Shown piece after piece: positions 1-10,245 of a stretch of DNA of 64,000 bases. The notes beneath the pieces are model-generated. The model was given only the letters and a program-made list of their open reading frames with translations, was not told the DNA's origin and did not search any database. Both the position numbers and the translations under genes were made by a program. The stretch is from NCBI RefSeq assembly GCF_016919445.1, contig NZ_CP070356.1, positions 5,087,502 through 5,151,501 on the forward strand, written 5' to 3'. Position 1 is the stretch's first letter, and every line of letters starts with the position of its first letter. Origin of the DNA: Pseudomonas sp. PDNC002 (GTDB lineage Bacteria > Pseudomonadota > Gammaproteobacteria > Pseudomonadales > Pseudomonadaceae).

Positions 1-1318
<1,318 letters not shown>

Positions 1319-1319
<1 letters not shown>

Positions 1320-1927
1320 TGAAGCACGAAGTAGTCGAGAAGAACATCGGCCTTCTGGCCTTCTTCATGGTCATTGCGGTGAGCATCGGCGGTCTGACCC
1401 AGATCGTTCCGCTGTTCTTCCAGGACGTGACCAACAAGCCGGTCGAAGGCATGAAGCCGCGCACTGCGCTGGAGCTGGAAGGTCGTGACATCTACATCCG
1501 CGAAGGCTGCGTGGGCTGCCACTCGCAGATGGTCCGTCCGTTCCGCGCCGAGACCGAGCGCTACGGCCATTACTCCGTCGCCGGCGAAAGCGTCTGGGAC
1601 CACCCGTTCCTGTGGGGTTCCAAGCGTACCGGTCCGGACCTGGCCCGCGTCGGCGGCCGCTACTCCGACGACTGGCACCGCGCGCACCTGTACAACCCGC
1701 GCAACGTAGTGCCGGAATCGAAGATGCCCTCCTACCCCTGGCTGGTGGAGAACAAGCTCGACGGCAAGGACACGGCGAAGAAAATGGAAGCCCTGCGTAC
1801 GCTGGGCGTGCCTTACACCGACGAAGACATCGCCGGTGCCCGTGATGCCGTCAAAGGCAAGACCGAGATGGACGCTGTCGTCGCCTACCTGCAAGGCCTC
1901 GGCACCATCATCAAGAGCAAACGGTGA
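1319..1927 (+). CDS. ccoO: cbb3-type cytochrome c oxidase subunit II (mono-haem cytochrome c)
   Basis: CcoO is the membrane-anchored mono-haem cytochrome c subunit of cbb3 oxidase that passes electrons to CcoN. The 202-residue protein has one N-terminal membrane anchor (about residues 10–30) and the haem c motif CVGCH at residues 64–68, followed by SQMVRPF as in the family. Length is normal. Its start overlaps the ccoN stop (TGATG) and its end overlaps the start region of ccoQ. Confidence 0.97.
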
Positions 1928-1932
1928 CAGTG

Positions 1933-2124
1933 ATGGATATCGGGACCATTCGCGGTATCGGCACTGTAGTAGTGATGGTCGCCTTCGTCGGCGTCCTGCT
2001 CTGGGCCTACGGCGGCAAACGCAAGGAGCGCTTCGACGAAGACGCCCTGCTGCCCTTCGCGGATGACCCGGTCGCCAAAAAGCACGTCGAGCAAGAGCAA
2101 GCTTCTAGGAGCAACAAAGAATGA
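1933..2124 (+). CDS. ccoQ: cbb3-type cytochrome c oxidase subunit CcoQ/FixQ
   Basis: CcoQ is a small single-helix membrane protein that stabilises the cbb3 complex. It is 63 residues from the ATG at 1933; a GTG at 1924, overlapping the ccoO stop, would add three residues. Residues about 5–25 form one hydrophobic helix followed by a basic [17 protein letters not shown] segment typical of FixQ. The last codons overlap the ccoP start by 4 nt. Whether GTG or ATG is used cannot be settled from sequence. Confidence 0.92.
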   Translation: MDIGTIRGIGTVVVMVAFVGVLLWAYGGKRKERFDEDALLPFADDPVAKKHVEQEQASRSNKE

Positions 2125-3086
2125 CAACCTTCTGGAGTCTGTACGTCACCGTACTTACCCTGGGCACCATCTTCGCCCTGGCGTGGCTGCTGTTCGCCAC
2201 CCGTCGCGGTCAGCGCAACGAAGCCACCGACGAGACCGTCGGCCATGCCTTCGATGGCATCGAGGAGTACGACAACCCGCTGCCGAAGTGGTGGTTCATG
2301 CTGTTCGTCGCCACCTTCATCTTCGCCCTCGCCTACCTGGTCCTGTATCCGGGCCTGGGCAACTGGAAAGGCCTGCTGCCGGGCTACCAGGACAAGGCCG
2401 AATTCGCCAACGGCGAAAAAGGCTGGACCGGTGTACACCAGTGGGAAAAGGAAATGGCCAAGGCCGATGAGAAGTACGGCCCGCTGTACGCCAAGTTCGG
2501 TGCCATGCCGATCGAGGAAGTGGCCAAGGACGAGCAGGCCCTGAAAATGGGTAACCGCCTGTTCGCCTCCAACTGCTCGGTCTGCCACGGCTCCGACGCC
2601 AAGGGTGCCCACGGCTTCCCGAACCTGACCGACAACGACTGGCGCTGGGGCGGCGATCCGAAAGACATCATCGCCACCATCGAAGGCGGTCGCCACGCGG
2701 CCATGCCGGCCTGGGGCGAAGTCATCGGCGATGCCGGCGTTCACGATGTAGCAGCCTTCGTCACCACCAAGCTGGACGGCCGCAAGCTGCCAGAGGGCGT
2801 GACTGACGATCAGGTCGCCAACGGCCAGAAGATCTTCGCCACCAACTGCGTGGCTTGCCACGGCGCTGAGGGCAAAGGCACTGCCGCCATGGGCGCACCG
2901 AACCTGACCCACCCGGCCGCGTTCATCTACGGCTCGAGCTTCGCCCAGCTGCAGCAGACCATCCGCTACGGCCGCCAGGGCCAGATGCCGGCTCAGCTGG
3001 AGCGTCTGGGCAAAGACCAGGTTCACCTGCTCGCTGCCTACGTGTACAGCCTGTCCCATGGCGAAGGTGAGAAGAGCGCCGAATAA
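2121..3086 (+). CDS. ccoP: cbb3-type cytochrome c oxidase subunit III (di-haem cytochrome c)
   Basis: CcoP is the di-haem cytochrome c subunit that takes electrons from soluble cytochrome c. The 321-residue protein begins with a short N-terminal hydrophobic segment, then a FixP N-domain ([17 protein letters not shown]) and a second helix. Two cytochrome c domains follow, with CSVCH at residues 152–156 and CVACH at 243–247. It is the last oxidase structural gene; a strong hairpin lies 31 bp downstream. Confidence 0.97.
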   Translation: MTTFWSLYVTVLTLGTIFALAWLLFATRRGQRNEATDETVGHAFDGIEEYDNPLPKWWFMLFVATFIFALAYLVLYPGLGNWKGLLPGYQDKAEFANGEKGWTGVHQWEKEMAKADEKYGPLYAKFGAMPIEEVAKDEQALKMGNRLFASNCSVCHGSDAKGAHGFPNLTDNDWRWGGDPKDIIATIEGGRHAAMPAWGEVIGDAGVHDVAAFVTTKLDGRKLPEGVTDDQVANGQKIFATNCVACHGAEGKGTAAMGAPNLTHPAAFIYGSSFAQLQQTIRYGRQGQMPAQLERLGKDQVHLLAAYVYSLSHGEGEKSAE

Positions 3087-3117
3087 GCCTCCCTCTCCTA
3101 CACCCATAGCGACACCC

Positions 3118-3147
3118 AGCGGCGCCGGTTTCTACACCGGCGCCGCT
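3118..3147 (+). terminator. Hairpin after ccoP, probable terminator
   Basis: A perfect 12-bp stem (AGCGGCGCCGGT / ACCGGCGCCGCT) with a 6-nt loop follows ccoP. The following tract, CTATTTCTG, is only weakly T-rich, so termination may be partial. Confidence 0.7.
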
Positions 3148-3177
3148 CTATTTCTGGGTCCATAATTCGTTACGCGA

Positions 3178-3199
3178 CCAACTGTCGCACCGTTGCAAC
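3178..3199 (+). promoter_or_regulatory. Motif shared between the ccoG and anr upstream regions
   Basis: The stretch CCAACTGTCGCACC-G-TTGCAAC lies about 100 bp before ccoG. It recurs with one extra spacer base before anr at 10281–10303. Both genes belong to oxygen-responsive loci. The regulator is unknown; a RoxR/PrrA-type response regulator is only a guess. Confidence 0.4.
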
Positions 3200-3296
3200 A
3201 CCCACCACGCCGTATCATTGTTAGGCGTGCAAGCATATTTCTGACCCTCTCGGCATGTATCGACAGGGCGCCCTCCCGCTGCCGTGGAATGCACTG

Positions 3297-4712
3297 ATGA
3301 GCAAACAAATTCCGGTCCAGGACGTCACTCCGCCCACCAAGGGCAAGGGTGAAAGCGTCGACCTCTATGCCTCCCGGGAAAAGATCTACACCCGAGCCTT
3401 TACCGGGTTCTTCCGCAACCTCCGCATGGCCGGGGGCGCCCTCCTCTTCCTCCTCTACTTCGGCACCGTGTGGCTGACCTGGAATGGTCGCCAGGCGGTT
3501 CTCTGGGACCTGCCCGAGCGCAAGTTCTACATCTTCGGCGCCACCTTCTGGCCGCAGGATTTCATCCTTCTCTCCGGCCTGCTGATCATCAGCGCGTTCG
3601 GCCTGTTCTTCATCACCGTGTTCGCCGGCCGCGTCTGGTGCGGCTATACCTGCCCGCAAAGCGTCTGGACCTGGATCTTCATGTGGTGCGAGAAAGTCAC
3701 CGAGGGTGACCGCAACCAGCGCATGAAACTCGATAAGGCCCGCTTCACTGGCAACAAGCTGCTGCGCAAGATCGCCAAGCACAGCCTCTGGTTGCTGATT
3801 GGCCTGGTGACCGGCCTGACCTTCGTCGGCTACTTCGCCCCCATCCGCGAGCTGCTGATGGAACTGGTCACCGGCGAGGCCGATGGCTGGGCCTATTTCT
3901 GGGTCGGCTTCTTCACCCTCGCCACCTACGGCAATGCCGGCTGGCTGCGCGAGCAGGTGTGCATCTACATGTGCCCCTATGCGCGCTTCCAGAGCGTGAT
4001 GTTCGACAAGGACACCCTGATCGTCTCCTACGACCCGCGTCGTGGCGAGAAACGCGGCCCGCGCAAGAAATCCGTCGACTACAAGGCCCAAGGCCTGGGT
4101 GACTGCATCGACTGCACCATGTGCGTACAGGTCTGCCCGACCGGCATCGACATCCGCGACGGCCTGCAGATCGAGTGCATCGGCTGCGCCGCCTGCATCG
4201 ACGCCTGCGATAGCATCATGGACAAGATGAACTACCCGCGCGGCCTGATCAGCTACACCACCGAGCACAACCTGTCCGGGCAGAAGACCCATCTGGTGCG
4301 CCCGCGCCTGATCGGCTACGCCATCGCCCTGTGCATCATGATCGGCCTGCTGATCACCGCCGTCGTGATCCGTCCGCTGGTGGGCTTCGACGTCAGCAAG
4401 GACCGCGTGCTGTACCGCGAGAACGCCGAAGGCCGGATCGAGAACGTGTACAGCCTGAAGATCATGAACAAGGATCAGAAGGACCACACCTATGTCCTCG
4501 CCGCCAAAGGCCTGGACGGCCTGATCCTGGAAGGCAAGAAGGAAGTCACGGTCGCCGCCGGCGATATCCTCGCCATGCCGGTAGAACTCTCCATCGACCC
4601 GGAAAAACTGCCCTCCACCACCAACGAGGTCAGCTTCACCATCCAGTCGGTGGACGACCCGTCCATCAGCAAGGAATCCTCCAGCCGCTTCATCGGCCCG
4701 CGCCTTCGTTGA
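3297..4712 (+). CDS. ccoG: cbb3 oxidase assembly protein CcoG (FixG/RdxA polyferredoxin)
   Basis: CcoG is an inner-membrane iron-sulfur protein that reduces copper for cbb3 oxidase assembly. From the ATG at 3297 (MSKQIPVQDVTPP) it is 471 residues; an in-frame ATG at 3255 lacks family support. Several membrane helices are followed by two four-cysteine ferredoxin clusters beginning at C270 (CIDCTMCVQVCP) and C294 (CIGCAACIDAC), and a C-terminal immunoglobulin-like domain. A membrane-proximal CGYTCPQ motif is also present. It heads the ccoGHIS assembly operon. Confidence 0.95.
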   Translation: MSKQIPVQDVTPPTKGKGESVDLYASREKIYTRAFTGFFRNLRMAGGALLFLLYFGTVWLTWNGRQAVLWDLPERKFYIFGATFWPQDFILLSGLLIISAFGLFFITVFAGRVWCGYTCPQSVWTWIFMWCEKVTEGDRNQRMKLDKARFTGNKLLRKIAKHSLWLLIGLVTGLTFVGYFAPIRELLMELVTGEADGWAYFWVGFFTLATYGNAGWLREQVCIYMCPYARFQSVMFDKDTLIVSYDPRRGEKRGPRKKSVDYKAQGLGDCIDCTMCVQVCPTGIDIRDGLQIECIGCAACIDACDSIMDKMNYPRGLISYTTEHNLSGQKTHLVRPRLIGYAIALCIMIGLLITAVVIRPLVGFDVSKDRVLYRENAEGRIENVYSLKIMNKDQKDHTYVLAAKGLDGLILEGKKEVTVAAGDILAMPVELSIDPEKLPSTTNEVSFTIQSVDDPSISKESSSRFIGPRLR

Positions 4713-4729
4713 ACGGACGCTGAACGAAT

Positions 4730-4758
4730 TGGCACCCCATGTTGCGCATGGGGTGCCA
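4730..4758 (+). other. Intercistronic hairpin between ccoG and ccoH
   Basis: A perfect 12-bp inverted repeat (TGGCACCCCATG / CATGGGGTGCCA) with loop TTGCG sits in the 132-bp gap. No T-run follows, so an mRNA-processing or attenuating hairpin is more likely than a terminator. Confidence 0.6.
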
Positions 4759-4844
4759 GTGGCGAACGAAGCACGTAGAATTCGCCCGCGACTATACCGG
4801 GCAGACCGCGCTAGCGCGGCATTACCAGCGAGAGAAAAGAGACC

Positions 4845-5390
4845 ATGCAATCGGCCATGAAAACGCCCGTGGAACCCTGGTACAAGCACCTCTGGCCGTG
4901 GATCATCATCGCCATGCTGGCCACCTCGATCTTCCTCAGCCTGACGATGGTCAACATCGCCGTGAACAACCAGGATTCCCTGGTCAGCGACAACTATTAC
5001 GAAGCCGGCAAGGGCATCAACCGCTCCCTTGACCGCGAGCACCTGGCCCAGCAGCTCAAGCTGCGGGCGAAGATCAGCTTCGACGAGCTGACCGGCGAAG
5101 TGGACCTGCGCCTCACGGGCGACAGCCGTCCGGCCACGCTCACCCTGAACCTGCTCTCCCCCACCCTGGAATCCCAGGACAAGCACCTGGAACTGCGCGC
5201 CAGCCCCGCCGAGCCCGGCCGCTACACCGCCAGCCTGGATGCCGCCGTTAAGGGTCGCCGCTTCGTCGAGCTGCTCGGTGAGGAAAACGGCCAGACCTGG
5301 CGTCTGTTCGAGGAAGAAAAAGTCGCCCCGGGCGGCTCCTTCGACCTCGGCGACGAGCCCCTCAGCGGAGATGAAGCCGAGCGCCCATGA
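4845..5390 (+). CDS. ccoH: cbb3 oxidase assembly protein CcoH/FixH
   Basis: FixH-family proteins are small membrane-anchored factors needed for stable cbb3 assembly. The protein is 181 residues from the ATG at 4845; MKTPVEPWYK at 4857 is a plausible alternative start. One N-terminal helix (about residues 18–38) is followed by MVNIAVNNQDSLVSDNYYEAGKGINR, the family hallmark, and a periplasmic beta-rich domain. The stop overlaps the ccoI start by 4 nt (ATGA). Confidence 0.92.
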   Translation: MQSAMKTPVEPWYKHLWPWIIIAMLATSIFLSLTMVNIAVNNQDSLVSDNYYEAGKGINRSLDREHLAQQLKLRAKISFDELTGEVDLRLTGDSRPATLTLNLLSPTLESQDKHLELRASPAEPGRYTASLDAAVKGRRFVELLGEENGQTWRLFEEEKVAPGGSFDLGDEPLSGDEAERP

Positions 5391-7864
5391 GCGCCGCGCT
5401 GCTCTGTTACCACTGCGCGCTGCCGGTTCCACCCGGCAGCCGCTTCCTTGCGCCGGTCCTGGGCGAAACCCGCGAATTCTGCTGCCCGGGTTGCCAGGCC
5501 GTGGCCGAGGCCATCGTTGCCGGCGGCCTGGAAGGCTATTACCGCCACCGCACCGAAGCCGCCCCCAACCCTGACGCCTTGCCCGAACAGCTTGCCGACG
5601 AGCTGAAGCTCTTCGACCGCCCTGACGTTCAGCAGCCCTTCGTCCAGCACCAGGGCGATCTCGCCGAGACCACCCTGATCATGGAAGGCATCAGCTGCGC
5701 CGCTTGCGGCTGGTTGATCGAGAAACATCTCAAGGGCCTGCCCGCCGTCGCCGAGGCTGGCCTCAACCTGTCCAACCACCGCCTGCACGTGCGCTGGTCC
5801 GACAGCGAACTGCCGCTGAGCGAACTGCTCGCCGAGCTGCGCCGTATTGGTTACGCCGCGCACCCCTTCCAGCCGGACCGCGCCGCCGAACAGTTGCACC
5901 AGGAAAACCGCAAGTCCCTGCGCCAACTGGGCGTCGCCGGCCTGCTGTGGTTCCAGGCGATGATGGCGACCATGGCCACCTGGCCGGAATTCAACATCGA
6001 CCTGAGCCCCGAGCTGCACGAAATCCTGCGCTGGGTGGCGATGTTCCTCACCACACCCATCGTCTTCTATTCCTGCCAGCCGTTCTTCCGTGGCGCCGTG
6101 CGCGACCTGCGCACCCGCCACCTGACCATGGACGTCTCGGTCTCCCTGGCCATCGGCGGCGCTTACCTGGCCGGCATCTGGACCGCCGTCACCGGCCATG
6201 GCGACCTGTACTTCGACGCCGTCGGCATGTTCGCGCTGTTCCTGCTCGCCGGCCGCTACCTGGAGCGCCGCGCCCGCGAACGTACCGCCGCGGCCACCGC
6301 GCAGCTGGTCAACCTGTTGCCCGCGTCTTGCCTCCGCCTGGACGACAGTGGCCAGAGCAGCCGCGTGCTGCTCAGCGAACTGAACGTGGGCGACCGCGTA
6401 CTGGTGCAGCCCGGCGCGGTGATCCCGGCCGACGGCCTGATCCTCGAGGGTCAATCCAGCGTCGACGAATCCCTGCTTACCGGCGAATACCTGCCGCAGC
6501 CGCGCCAGAGCGGCGACAGCGTCACCGGCGGCACCCTCAACGTCGAGGGCCCGCTGACCGTGCAGGTCAAGGCACTGGGCGGCGACAGCCGGCTGTCCGC
6601 CATCGTCCGCCTGCTCGAACGCGCCCAGTCGGACAAGCCGCGCCTGGCCGAACTCGCCGACAAGGCCGCGCAATGGTTCCTCATCGCCCTGCTGGTGCTG
6701 GCCGCCGTAGTGGGGCTGTTCTGGTGGCAGCACGATGCCTCTCGCGCCTTCTGGGTAGTCCTGGCGATGCTGGTGGCGACCTGCCCCTGCGCGCTGTCCC
6801 TGGCGACCCCGACCGCACTCACCGCCGCCACCGGCAGCCTGCACAAGCTCGGCCTGCTGGTGACTCGCGGCCATGTGCTGGAAGGCCTGAACCACATCGA
6901 CACGGTGATCTTCGACAAGACCGGCACCCTCACCGAAGGCCGTCTGACGCTGCGCGCAGTCCGGCCGCTGGCCGCGCTGGACAGCGACACCTGCCTGGCA
7001 CTGGCCGCCGCGCTGGAGAACCGTTCCGAACACCCTATCGCCCGCGCCTTCGGCCGCGCGCCGCAACCCGCCGAGAATGTCGAGAGCCATCCGGGCCTGG
7101 GCCTGGAAGGTCTCGTGGGCGAGCGCCGCCTGCGCATCGGCGAACCCGGTTTCGTCTGCGCCCTGAGCGCAACTGCGGCGCCCGAACACCCGCAGGAGCC
7201 CGGCCAATGGCTGCTGTTGGGCGATGAAAGCGGCGCGCTGGCATGGCTGGTGCTGGACGATCGCATCCGCGAAGACGCCACCGACCTGCTCGACGCCTGC
7301 CGCGCACGCGGCTGGCGCACCCTGCTGCTCTCCGGCGACAGCTCACCCATGGTCGGCCGCGTCGCCGCCGAACTGGGCATCGACGACTGCCGGGGCGGCC
7401 TGCGCCCGGACGACAAGCTCGAAGTCCTGCGCCAGTTGCACCAGGAAGGCCACCGCGTGCTGATGATGGGCGACGGTGTGAACGACGTGCCGGTGCTGGC
7501 CGCCGCCGATATCAGCGTCGCCATGGGCTCGGCCACCGACCTGGCCAAGACCAGCGCCGACGCGGTGCTGCTGTCCAACCGCCTGGACAGCGTGGTGCAG
7601 GCCTTCACCCTGGCCCGCCGGACCCGTCGGGTAATCATCGAGAACCTGGCTTGGGCGGGGCTGTACAATGGGCTGATGTTGCCCTTTGCCGCCCTCGGCT
7701 GGATCACGCCCGTGTGGGCTGCGGTGGGCATGTCGATCAGCTCGCTGACCGTGGTGCTCAATGCCCTGCGCCTGACCCGGCTGCCAAAAGGCGCCGACGC
7801 CGCCTCAGCGACAACTGCCCACTCCGCCGCCCTGCAGGCGGCCCAGGTGCTGCCACGGAGTTGA
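5387..7864 (+). CDS. ccoI: Copper-translocating P1B-type ATPase CcoI/FixI
   Basis: CcoI is the slow-turnover Cu(I)-exporting ATPase that supplies copper for CcoN. The 825-residue protein has an N-terminal cysteine-rich segment (CYHCALP, FCCPGCQAV), then a heavy-metal domain with CAAC at 104–107. The transmembrane CPC ion site is at 466–468, the phosphorylated aspartate is D510 in DKTGTLT, and a hinge motif GDGVNDVPVL lies near the C-terminus. The N-terminal CxxC plus FCCPGC layout is specific to the FixI/CopA2 branch rather than detoxifying CopA1. It overlaps ccoH and is followed 1 nt later by ccoS. Confidence 0.96.
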   Translation: MSAALLCYHCALPVPPGSRFLAPVLGETREFCCPGCQAVAEAIVAGGLEGYYRHRTEAAPNPDALPEQLADELKLFDRPDVQQPFVQHQGDLAETTLIMEGISCAACGWLIEKHLKGLPAVAEAGLNLSNHRLHVRWSDSELPLSELLAELRRIGYAAHPFQPDRAAEQLHQENRKSLRQLGVAGLLWFQAMMATMATWPEFNIDLSPELHEILRWVAMFLTTPIVFYSCQPFFRGAVRDLRTRHLTMDVSVSLAIGGAYLAGIWTAVTGHGDLYFDAVGMFALFLLAGRYLERRARERTAAATAQLVNLLPASCLRLDDSGQSSRVLLSELNVGDRVLVQPGAVIPADGLILEGQSSVDESLLTGEYLPQPRQSGDSVTGGTLNVEGPLTVQVKALGGDSRLSAIVRLLERAQSDKPRLAELADKAAQWFLIALLVLAAVVGLFWWQHDASRAFWVVLAMLVATCPCALSLATPTALTAATGSLHKLGLLVTRGHVLEGLNHIDTVIFDKTGTLTEGRLTLRAVRPLAALDSDTCLALAAALENRSEHPIARAFGRAPQPAENVESHPGLGLEGLVGERRLRIGEPGFVCALSATAAPEHPQEPGQWLLLGDESGALAWLVLDDRIREDATDLLDACRARGWRTLLLSGDSSPMVGRVAAELGIDDCRGGLRPDDKLEVLRQLHQEGHRVLMMGDGVNDVPVLAAADISVAMGSATDLAKTSADAVLLSNRLDSVVQAFTLARRTRRVIIENLAWAGLYNGLMLPFAALGWITPVWAAVGMSISSLTVVLNALRLTRLPKGADAASATTAHSAALQAAQVLPRS

Positions 7865-7865
7865 A

Positions 7866-8072
7866 ATGCCCGCTCTCTACATAATGATTCCGGTTGCCGT
7901 GGTGATCGTCGGCATCTGCATCGCGATCTTCTTCTGGGCAGTGAACAGCGGCCAGTACGACGACATGGACGGGCCCGCCCACAGCATTCTGTTCGACGAC
8001 GAAGACCCCAAGCACCAGGCCGGCATCGACGAAGCCGAGGGCCAGGAGCACAAGGACAAGCGCGATGCCTGA
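7866..8072 (+). CDS. ccoS: cbb3 oxidase maturation protein CcoS
   Basis: CcoS is a small membrane protein required for cofactor insertion into cbb3 oxidase. The 68-residue protein starts MPALYIMIPVAVVIVGICIAIFFWAVNSGQ, a single helix. The acidic tail contains DDMDGPAHSILFDDE, the conserved CcoS segment. Its 3' end overlaps the next gene by 8 nt. Confidence 0.93.
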   Translation: MPALYIMIPVAVVIVGICIAIFFWAVNSGQYDDMDGPAHSILFDDEDPKHQAGIDEAEGQEHKDKRDA

Positions 8073-8790
8073 ACTGGCGCCCCTGCTGGCGTCCGCACTG
8101 ATCCTCGGGCTGTTGGGCGGGGGCCATTGCCTGGGCATGTGCGGCGGCCTGATGGGCGCGCTGACCATGGCCATTCCGCCGGAACAGCGCGGTCGCCGTC
8201 TGCGCCTGCTGCTCGCCTACAACCTTGGCCGCATCCTCAGCTATGCCTGCGCCGGGCTGCTGCTCGGCCTCGCCGGCTGGGCGGTGGCGCGCACGCCGTT
8301 TGCCTCCGCGTTACGGGTGATCGCCGGCCTGCTGCTGATCGCCATGGGCCTGTACCTGGCCGGCTGGTGGAGCGGCCTGACCCGCATCGAAGCCCTCGGC
8401 CGCGGCCTGTGGCGGCACATCCAGCCCTTCGCCAGCCGTCTGCTGCCCGTCGCCACCGTGCCGCGCGCATTGCTGCTGGGCGCGCTCTGGGGCTGGCTGC
8501 CCTGCGGCCTGGTCTACAGCACGCTGCTCTGGGCCACCAGCCAGGGCTCGGCCATCGACAGCGCCCTGCTGATGCTCGCCTTCGGCCTCGGCACCTGGCC
8601 GGTGCTGCTGGCCACCGGGCTCGCCGCCGAACGCATCACCGCCCTGCTGCGCAAGCGCAGCGTGCGGATGGCCGGCGGCATCCTGGTGATCCTCTTCGGC
8701 CTGTGGACCCTCCCCGGTCCGCACCAGGCATGGATCATGGGCCACGACATGCACGCCGACGCCACTCATCCCCACCATAAAGCCGCTTGA
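8065..8790 (+). CDS. DsbD/TauE-SafE-like membrane protein of the cco cluster
   Basis: The 241-residue protein is very hydrophobic, with about six predicted helices. It carries GGGHCLGMCGGLMGAL near residues 18–33 and a related WGWLPCGLVYSTL later. This two-half, cysteine-marked layout matches the DsbD-like 'sulfite exporter TauE/SafE' family that commonly follows ccoS. It ends in a histidine-rich tail (HDMHADATHPHHKAA). A role in metal or redox handling during oxidase assembly is inferred from context and the metal-friendly tail; the substrate is unknown. The hemN ANR box overlaps its stop codon. Confidence 0.8.
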   Translation: MPELAPLLASALILGLLGGGHCLGMCGGLMGALTMAIPPEQRGRRLRLLLAYNLGRILSYACAGLLLGLAGWAVARTPFASALRVIAGLLLIAMGLYLAGWWSGLTRIEALGRGLWRHIQPFASRLLPVATVPRALLLGALWGWLPCGLVYSTLLWATSQGSAIDSALLMLAFGLGTWPVLLATGLAAERITALLRKRSVRMAGGILVILFGLWTLPGPHQAWIMGHDMHADATHPHHKAA

Positions 8791-8800
8791 TACAGGTCAA
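8787..8800 (+). promoter_or_regulatory. ANR (FNR-type) box upstream of hemN
   Basis: TTGATACAGGTCAA matches the FNR/ANR consensus TTGAT-N4-ATCAA at all but one position. Its centre is about 41 bp before the start expected from a TAGACT -10-like hexamer at 8823–8828, the class II activator spacing. It overlaps the TGA of the preceding gene. Confidence 0.85.
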
Positions 8801-8862
8801 CAGGCCTCTATCGGACTCTCCCTAGACTGCGCAGGAAAAGCTCGCCACCGGGGAACATCGGC

Positions 8863-10245
8863 ATGCTCGACAATATCCGCTGGGACGCAGATCTGATACG
8901 CCGCTACGATCTGTCCGGCCCGCGCTACACCTCCTATCCCACGGCCGTGCAGTTCCACGATGGCGTCGGACCCTTCGACCTGCTGCATGCGCTGCGCGAT
9001 AGCCAGAAGGCCCAGCGGCCGCTCTCGCTCTATGTGCACATCCCGTTCTGCGCGAACATCTGCTACTACTGCGCCTGCAACAAGGTCATCACCAAGGACC
9101 GCGGCCGCAGTGCCCCCTACCTGGCCCGATTGATCCGCGAGATCGAAATCGTCAGCCGCCACCTGGGCCACAAGCAGGCAGTCGAGCAACTGCATTTCGG
9201 CGGTGGTACCCCGACCTTCCTCAGCCCCGGCCAACTGCGCGAACTGATGGGGCAACTGCGTACCCATTTCAACCTGCTGGACGATGATTCGGGCGACTAC
9301 GGCATCGAGATCGACCCGCGCGAGGCCGACTGGTCGACCATGGGCCTGCTCCGCGAACTGGGCTTCAACCGCGTGAGCCTTGGCGTCCAGGACTTCAACC
9401 TGGAAGTGCAGCAGGCGATCAACCGCCTGCAGAGCCTCGACGAAACCCGCGCCATCATCGACGCAGCGCGCACGTTGCAGTACCGCTCGATCAATATCGA
9501 CCTCATCTACGGCCTGCCAAAGCAGAACCCCGACAGCTTCGCCCACACCGTGGAGCAGGTAATCGCCCTGCAACCCAATCGCCTGTCGGTATTCAACTAC
9601 GCGCACCTGCCGGAACGCTTCATGCCGCAGCGGCGGATCAATGCCGACGACCTTCCCACCCCGGGGCAGAAGCTGGAGATGCTCCAGCGCACCACCGAGC
9701 AGCTCGCGGCGGCCGGCTACCGCTACATCGGCATGGACCACTTCGCCCTGCCGGACGACGAGCTGTCCATGGCCCAGGAAGACGGCACGCTGCAACGCAA
9801 CTTCCAGGGCTATACCACCCACGGCCATTGCGACCTGGTGGGGCTGGGCGTCTCGGCAATCAGCCAGATCGGCGACCTCTACAGCCAGAACAGCAGCGAT
9901 ATCGCCGACTACCAGAGCACCCTGGATCAAGGCCAGCTCGCCACCCGGCGAGGGCTGCACTGCAACAAGGACGACATCATCCGCCGTGCGGTGATCCAGC
10001 AGCTGATCTGTCACTTCCAGCTGGATTTCGAGGAGATCGAAGACCTCTACAACATCGATTTCCGCGGTTACTTCACCGAGGTCTGGCCGGAGCTGGAACG
10101 CTTCGCCAATGACGGCTTGATCAACCTCGGTCCGCGCGGCATCGACGTCAGCGCCTCCGGCCGACTGCTCGTGCGCTCGCTGTGCATGCTGTTCGACCGC
10201 TACCTGCCGATGCAGAATCTGCAACGCTTCTCGCGGGTCATCTGA
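8863..10245 (+). CDS. hemN: Oxygen-independent coproporphyrinogen III oxidase (radical SAM)
   Basis: HemN converts coproporphyrinogen III to protoporphyrinogen IX without O2, supplying haem under low oxygen. The 460-residue length is typical. The radical-SAM motif CANICYYC gives C63, C67 and C70, followed by ACNKVITK, the extra cysteine of true HemN. FGGGTPTFL and the C-terminal HemN domain (YTTHGHCDLVGLGVSAIS) follow. It sits behind an ANR box and beside anr, consistent with anaerobic induction. Confidence 0.97.
   Translation: MLDNIRWDADLIRRYDLSGPRYTSYPTAVQFHDGVGPFDLLHALRDSQKAQRPLSLYVHIPFCANICYYCACNKVITKDRGRSAPYLARLIREIEIVSRHLGHKQAVEQLHFGGGTPTFLSPGQLRELMGQLRTHFNLLDDDSGDYGIEIDPREADWSTMGLLRELGFNRVSLGVQDFNLEVQQAINRLQSLDETRAIIDAARTLQYRSINIDLIYGLPKQNPDSFAHTVEQVIALQPNRLSVFNYAHLPERFMPQRRINADDLPTPGQKLEMLQRTTEQLAAAGYRYIGMDHFALPDDELSMAQEDGTLQRNFQGYTTHGHCDLVGLGVSAISQIGDLYSQNSSDIADYQSTLDQGQLATRRGLHCNKDDIIRRAVIQQLICHFQLDFEEIEDLYNIDFRGYFTEVWPELERFANDGLINLGPRGIDVSASGRLLVRSLCMLFDRYLPMQNLQRFSRVI

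Noticed and set aside
4730-4746. Sigma-54 promoter TGGCAC...TTGC before ccoH
   Set aside because: The GG–GC spacing is 11 instead of the required 10 bp, and the bases are explained by the perfect hairpin.
3132-5432. A 766-codon open frame on the minus strand over ccoG/ccoH
   Set aside because: It is antisense to well-identified genes; its protein is low-complexity (Ala/Gly/Gln/Val) with no domain. Long antisense frames are expected at this GC content. The same holds for 5222–7207 (-), 28667–30964 (+), 39414–41888 (-), 14351–16165 (-) and 17136–18464 (+).
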